64,000 nucleotides of DNA from AWTP1-13 sp033764875 (lineage in GTDB: Bacteria; Pseudomonadota; Alphaproteobacteria; Rhizobiales; Hyphomicrobiaceae). The stretch covers positions 1-64,000 of the forward strand of contig JANRIO010000071.1 of assembly GCA_033764875.1 (NCBI GenBank). The letters are read 5' to 3'. Below, one piece after another: positions 61,364 to 64,000 of the stretch (position 1 is the first letter of the stretch; each line of letters opens with the position of its first letter). A program made the translations under genes and the position numbers. Below the pieces are notes generated by a model. The model was not told where the DNA came from. It searched no databases and worked only from the letters and a program-made list of their open reading frames with translations.

Positions 61364-62671
61364 ATGGGAAGGCAGCGCAAGTCGCCCGCGGACATCTCGC
61401 GGCGTTCGGTCCTGAAGGGCGCAACACTGGCCGCGGCCGGCGGCGTCGGCACGTTCTTCGGCCCGTGGACCCACACCCGGGTATGGGCGCAGGGCGCCAA
61501 GAAGCCGATCAAGCTCGGGCTCACCTGCGATGCAAGCGGACAATACGGCAACAGCGGGCAGGACGACCTGCTCGGCATCCGGCTCGCGATCGACGAGTTC
61601 AACGCCAAGGGCGGCGTGGCCGGGCGCAAGGTCGAGTGGATCACGGCCGACACGGAGACGAACCCGGCCACGGCGACGCGCGTTGCAGAGCGCTTCATCG
61701 CGCAGGAGCAGTGCAGCTTCCTGATCGGGGCGATCCACTCGGGCGTGGCGAATGCGATCACTCAGGTCGCCAACAAGTACGGCACCGTCTATCTCAACAC
61801 CAACTCGTCGGCGCCGAGCGAGGCCGGCGAGAACTGCTCGCGCATCAAGTTCGTGTGGGACGGCAACGGCACCAACTTCTCGAAGGCCGCGGTGCAGAAC
61901 GCGGTCGAGAGGATCGGCAAGAAGTGGCTGCTGCTGACCAACGACTACGTTTGGGGTCACACCACCTCGGCCTCCACGAAGGCGCTGGTGGAGAAGGCCG
62001 GCGGGCAGATCATCGACAACCTCCTGATCCCGCAGAACACCCGCGACTTCACCTCGTACCTGCTCAAGGTGCAGCAGCTGAAGCCCGACGTGGTGGCGAC
62101 GGCCGTCGGCGGCGACGACATCAAGGCGCTGCGCCAGCAGATCAGCGACCTCAAGCTCGAGGACAAGGCGGCCTGGATCAACAACCAGCAGGACTGGCCC
62201 GACATCTGGGGCGCGCCCGATACGCTGTTCGGCGTGTTCGGGACGACCTGGTACCACTACCTGCCGCTGCCGGGCGTGGCCGACTTCGTCAAGCGCTGGC
62301 AGACCGCCTATCCGAAGTCGCCGATCCCGGTTCCGGGCAACGTCTCCTACAACGGCTACATGGCGACGCGCGAGCTGCTGCGCGCCATCGAGCGGGCCGG
62401 CTCGACGAACAATATCGCCGTCATCAAGCAGCTCGAAGGGCACAAGATGCCGGCGGCGGACCGCATGCAGCACTTCGATGCCTACATCGATCCGGTGACG
62501 CACCAGGTGCAGCAGACGATCTACCTCGCGCGGCGGAATGCCAAGCCGAAGGACAAGTCGGACCTGTACGAGCTCATCAGCTGGGCGAAGCCGGAGGCGA
62601 CCCTCGACGAGGCAGCACCGACCAAGTGCAAGCTGAAGGCGCATGCCGAGATCCCGAGCTACGAGACCTAG
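61364..62671 (+). CDS. ABC transporter substrate-binding protein (Liv type)
   Basis: 435 residues. A twin-arginine-like signal (ISRRSVLKGATLAAAGGVGTF) predicts export. The mature part, KKPIKLGLTCDASGQYGNSGQDD, is typical of peripla_BP_6 proteins. Start ATG 61364 follows GAAGGAGG. First gene of a transporter next to the sugar-acid operon, so the ligand may be a sugar acid or related compound. Confidence 0.9.
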   Translation: MGRQRKSPADISRRSVLKGATLAAAGGVGTFFGPWTHTRVWAQGAKKPIKLGLTCDASGQYGNSGQDDLLGIRLAIDEFNAKGGVAGRKVEWITADTETNPATATRVAERFIAQEQCSFLIGAIHSGVANAITQVANKYGTVYLNTNSSAPSEAGENCSRIKFVWDGNGTNFSKAAVQNAVERIGKKWLLLTNDYVWGHTTSASTKALVEKAGGQIIDNLLIPQNTRDFTSYLLKVQQLKPDVVATAVGGDDIKALRQQISDLKLEDKAAWINNQQDWPDIWGAPDTLFGVFGTTWYHYLPLPGVADFVKRWQTAYPKSPIPVPGNVSYNGYMATRELLRAIERAGSTNNIAVIKQLEGHKMPAADRMQHFDAYIDPVTHQVQQTIYLARRNAKPKDKSDLYELISWAKPEATLDEAAPTKCKLKAHAEIPSYET

Positions 62672-62682
62672 ACCCTCGTGCC

Positions 62683-62710
62683 GGAGGCAGCCGCCCCTGC
62701 GGCTGCCTCC
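62683..62710 (+). terminator. strong intergenic hairpin between binding-protein and permease genes
   Basis: GGAGGCAGCCGC and GCGGCTGCCTCC form a perfect 12-bp stem around loop CCCT, 11 bases after the binding-protein stop. There is no T-run. It probably stabilises the mRNA or attenuates it so that more binding protein than permease is made. Confidence 0.6.
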
Positions 62711-62788
62711 GCACCAGTTGACCGCCGCGGGCCCACCCGCGCATGCTCTCGCCCGGGATCAGGGCACACCACGCAAGAGACCAGGCCG

Positions 62789-63712
62789 TTGCTTCTCAAT
62801 CTGCTGCCACATCTCGTCAACGGCGTAACGCTGGGCCTGCTGTTCGCGCTCATCGCGCTCGGCTTCATGCTGATCCTCGGGCTGATGGAGCAGATCAACC
62901 TGGCGCACGGCTCCCTGTTCGCGCTTGGGGCCTACTTCGCGTACGCGATCAGCGCGCCCAGGCTGCCGTTGCCCGGCGATATCGCCCAGGCCTGGGCGGC
63001 GGTGCCGCTCGGCTGGCGCTTCACGGCGGCGCTGGTGCTGGCGCCGGTGCTGGTGGCGCCCTTCGGGATCGTGCTCGAGCGCCTGATGCGGCGCACGTAC
63101 GGGCGCGATCCGCTCTACGGCCTGCTGCTCACCTTCGGCATCGCGATGGTGATCGAGGAGCTGATCCGCGCCGTCTGGGGAACCCGCGACTACATGCTGC
63201 CGGTGCCGCGCGAGATCTCGGGCGGCTTCATCATGCTCGACCTGATCTGGTCGACCTACCGCTTCTGGGCGGCGGCGTTCGCCATCGTGGCGATGGCCGG
63301 CGTCTGGGTGATCGTGGAGCGCACGCGGTTCGGGGCGATGGTGAAGGCGGGCGCGCACGATGCCGAGATCGTGCAGGCGCTGGGGATCGACCTTGCAAGG
63401 CTGAGGGTGTGGGTGTTCGCGCTCGGCACGATGCTGGCCGCCTTCGCCGGCGTGGTGCTGGCGCCGATGTGGGGGATCCGGCCGCACATGGGCGTCGATG
63501 CCGTGGTGCCGGCCTTCCTCATCATCGTGCTCGGCGGCGTCGGGAGCTTCTGGGGGGCGGCGCTCGGCGGGCTGATGGTCGGCATGGTCGTCGGCCTGTC
63601 GGGGGCGTATGCATCGGAATGGTCGATGCTGTCGATGTATCTCCTGCTGATCGCGGTCGTCACGTTCCGGGCCCGCGGCCTGTTCGGCAAGAAGAGCGTG
63701 CTGGAGGCCTGA
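62789..63712 (+). CDS. ABC transporter permease, LivH type
   Basis: 307 residues, about eight helices. LGLMEQINLAHGSLFALGAYF and IIVLGGVGSFWGAALGG are LivH signatures. TTG 62789 is chosen as start: it begins the family-like LLNLLPHLVNGVTLG, while the other in-frame candidate, GTG 62678, would have to translate through the hairpin and gives a proline-rich leader. The stop lies three bases before the next permease. Confidence 0.83.
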   Translation: MLLNLLPHLVNGVTLGLLFALIALGFMLILGLMEQINLAHGSLFALGAYFAYAISAPRLPLPGDIAQAWAAVPLGWRFTAALVLAPVLVAPFGIVLERLMRRTYGRDPLYGLLLTFGIAMVIEELIRAVWGTRDYMLPVPREISGGFIMLDLIWSTYRFWAAAFAIVAMAGVWVIVERTRFGAMVKAGAHDAEIVQALGIDLARLRVWVFALGTMLAAFAGVVLAPMWGIRPHMGVDAVVPAFLIIVLGGVGSFWGAALGGLMVGMVVGLSGAYASEWSMLSMYLLLIAVVTFRARGLFGKKSVLEA

Positions 63713-63715
63713 GCC

Positions 63716-64000
63716 ATGAGCCGACCGCGCACGACCCCGACCTTCACCCCCACCATGCTGCTGTGCTGGCTGGTGCTCGCCACCGTTCCGCTGTGGATCG
63801 AGCGCGTGGGCCTCTATCAGTATCTGGGCGTCGAGATCCTGATCTTCGCCACCTATGCGCTCGCCTACAACCTCGTGCTCGGCCATGCGGGCCTGCCGTC
63901 GTTCGGGCACGGGGCCTTCTTCGGCGTCGGCGCCTACGCCTTCGGGCTCGCACAGTTCAACATCGCGGCGAACCTCTGGCTCTGCCTCATCGCCGCCACG
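63716..64000 (+). CDS. ABC transporter permease, LivM type (partial, runs off the window)
   Basis: The first 95 codons of a LivM-like permease, without a stop. YNLVLGHAGLPSFGHGAFFGVGAY is the LivM signature. Start ATG 63716 begins three bases after the LivH stop. The rest, probably with LivG/LivF ATPases, lies beyond the window. Confidence 0.88.
   Translation, partial: MSRPRTTPTFTPTMLLCWLVLATVPLWIERVGLYQYLGVEILIFATYALAYNLVLGHAGLPSFGHGAFFGVGAYAFGLAQFNIAANLWLCLIAAT

Noticed and set aside
1..64000. CRISPR arrays, rRNA genes, replication origin, phage structural genes
   Set aside because: I looked for spaced direct repeats, rRNA-like blocks and DnaA boxes and saw none that hold up.

Overview
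The window is GC-rich (roughly two thirds G+C in most genes), has long operons with 4-bp start/stop overlaps, and carries families typical of Alphaproteobacteria: a CheB/CheR/PAS/HWE-type kinase, a DUF4212 plus sodium symporter pair, a tripartite-tricarboxylate (Bug) binding protein, a DUF2277 protein, several Liv/Dpp ABC transporters, and a molybdenum hydroxylase. I infer a soil or water alphaproteobacterium, probably Hyphomicrobiales; no rRNA or complete tRNA is present to place it better.

Layout. 1-5982: damaged mobile region. A large CheB-CheR-PAS-HWE kinase gene is cut inside its kinase domain by an IS1595-family element (about 3497-4525), whose other end cuts the 3' end of a tyrosine integrase; a tRNA 3'-end remnant (5955-5982) marks the island edge. 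5997-7640: a decayed IlvD/Edd fragment and a beta-lactamase-fold hydrolase. 7934-14081: a small membrane protein, a DUF4212/sodium symporter pair, three small membrane proteins, and an opposing exonuclease-CBS-DUF294 fusion. 14487-31052: a catabolic island whose core order (Mo hydroxylase, FAD subunit, 2Fe-2S subunit, CoA ligase, enoyl-CoA hydratase-like) matches furoate hmfABCDE, followed by a Liv ABC transporter, a cupin-like protein and a Bug protein, then a UbiD decarboxylase divergent from a LysR regulator. 31049-36496: a Dpp/Opp-type transporter operon, divergent from an XRE-cupin regulator that leads an amidohydrolase, a CobW GTPase and an FAD/GcvT oxidoreductase (36638-42380). 42503-45029: RidA-like, DUF2277 and a Baeyer-Villiger-type monooxygenase.

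45342-57195 is the most unusual part: two exported WD40-caspase proteins, one translationally coupled to a trypsin-like zymogen, plus an unknown secreted protein, an exported TPR protein and a small membrane protein. I read it as an extracytoplasmic protease locus of unknown function.

57245-64000: an RpiR-led operon (RpiR, SDR, cupin, IlvD/Edd dehydratase) divergent from a Liv-type ABC transporter that runs off the end. This looks like uptake and oxidation/dehydration of a sugar acid or similar polyol acid. A roughly 105-bp intergenic repeat occurs twice (10648-10753 and 42379-42482).
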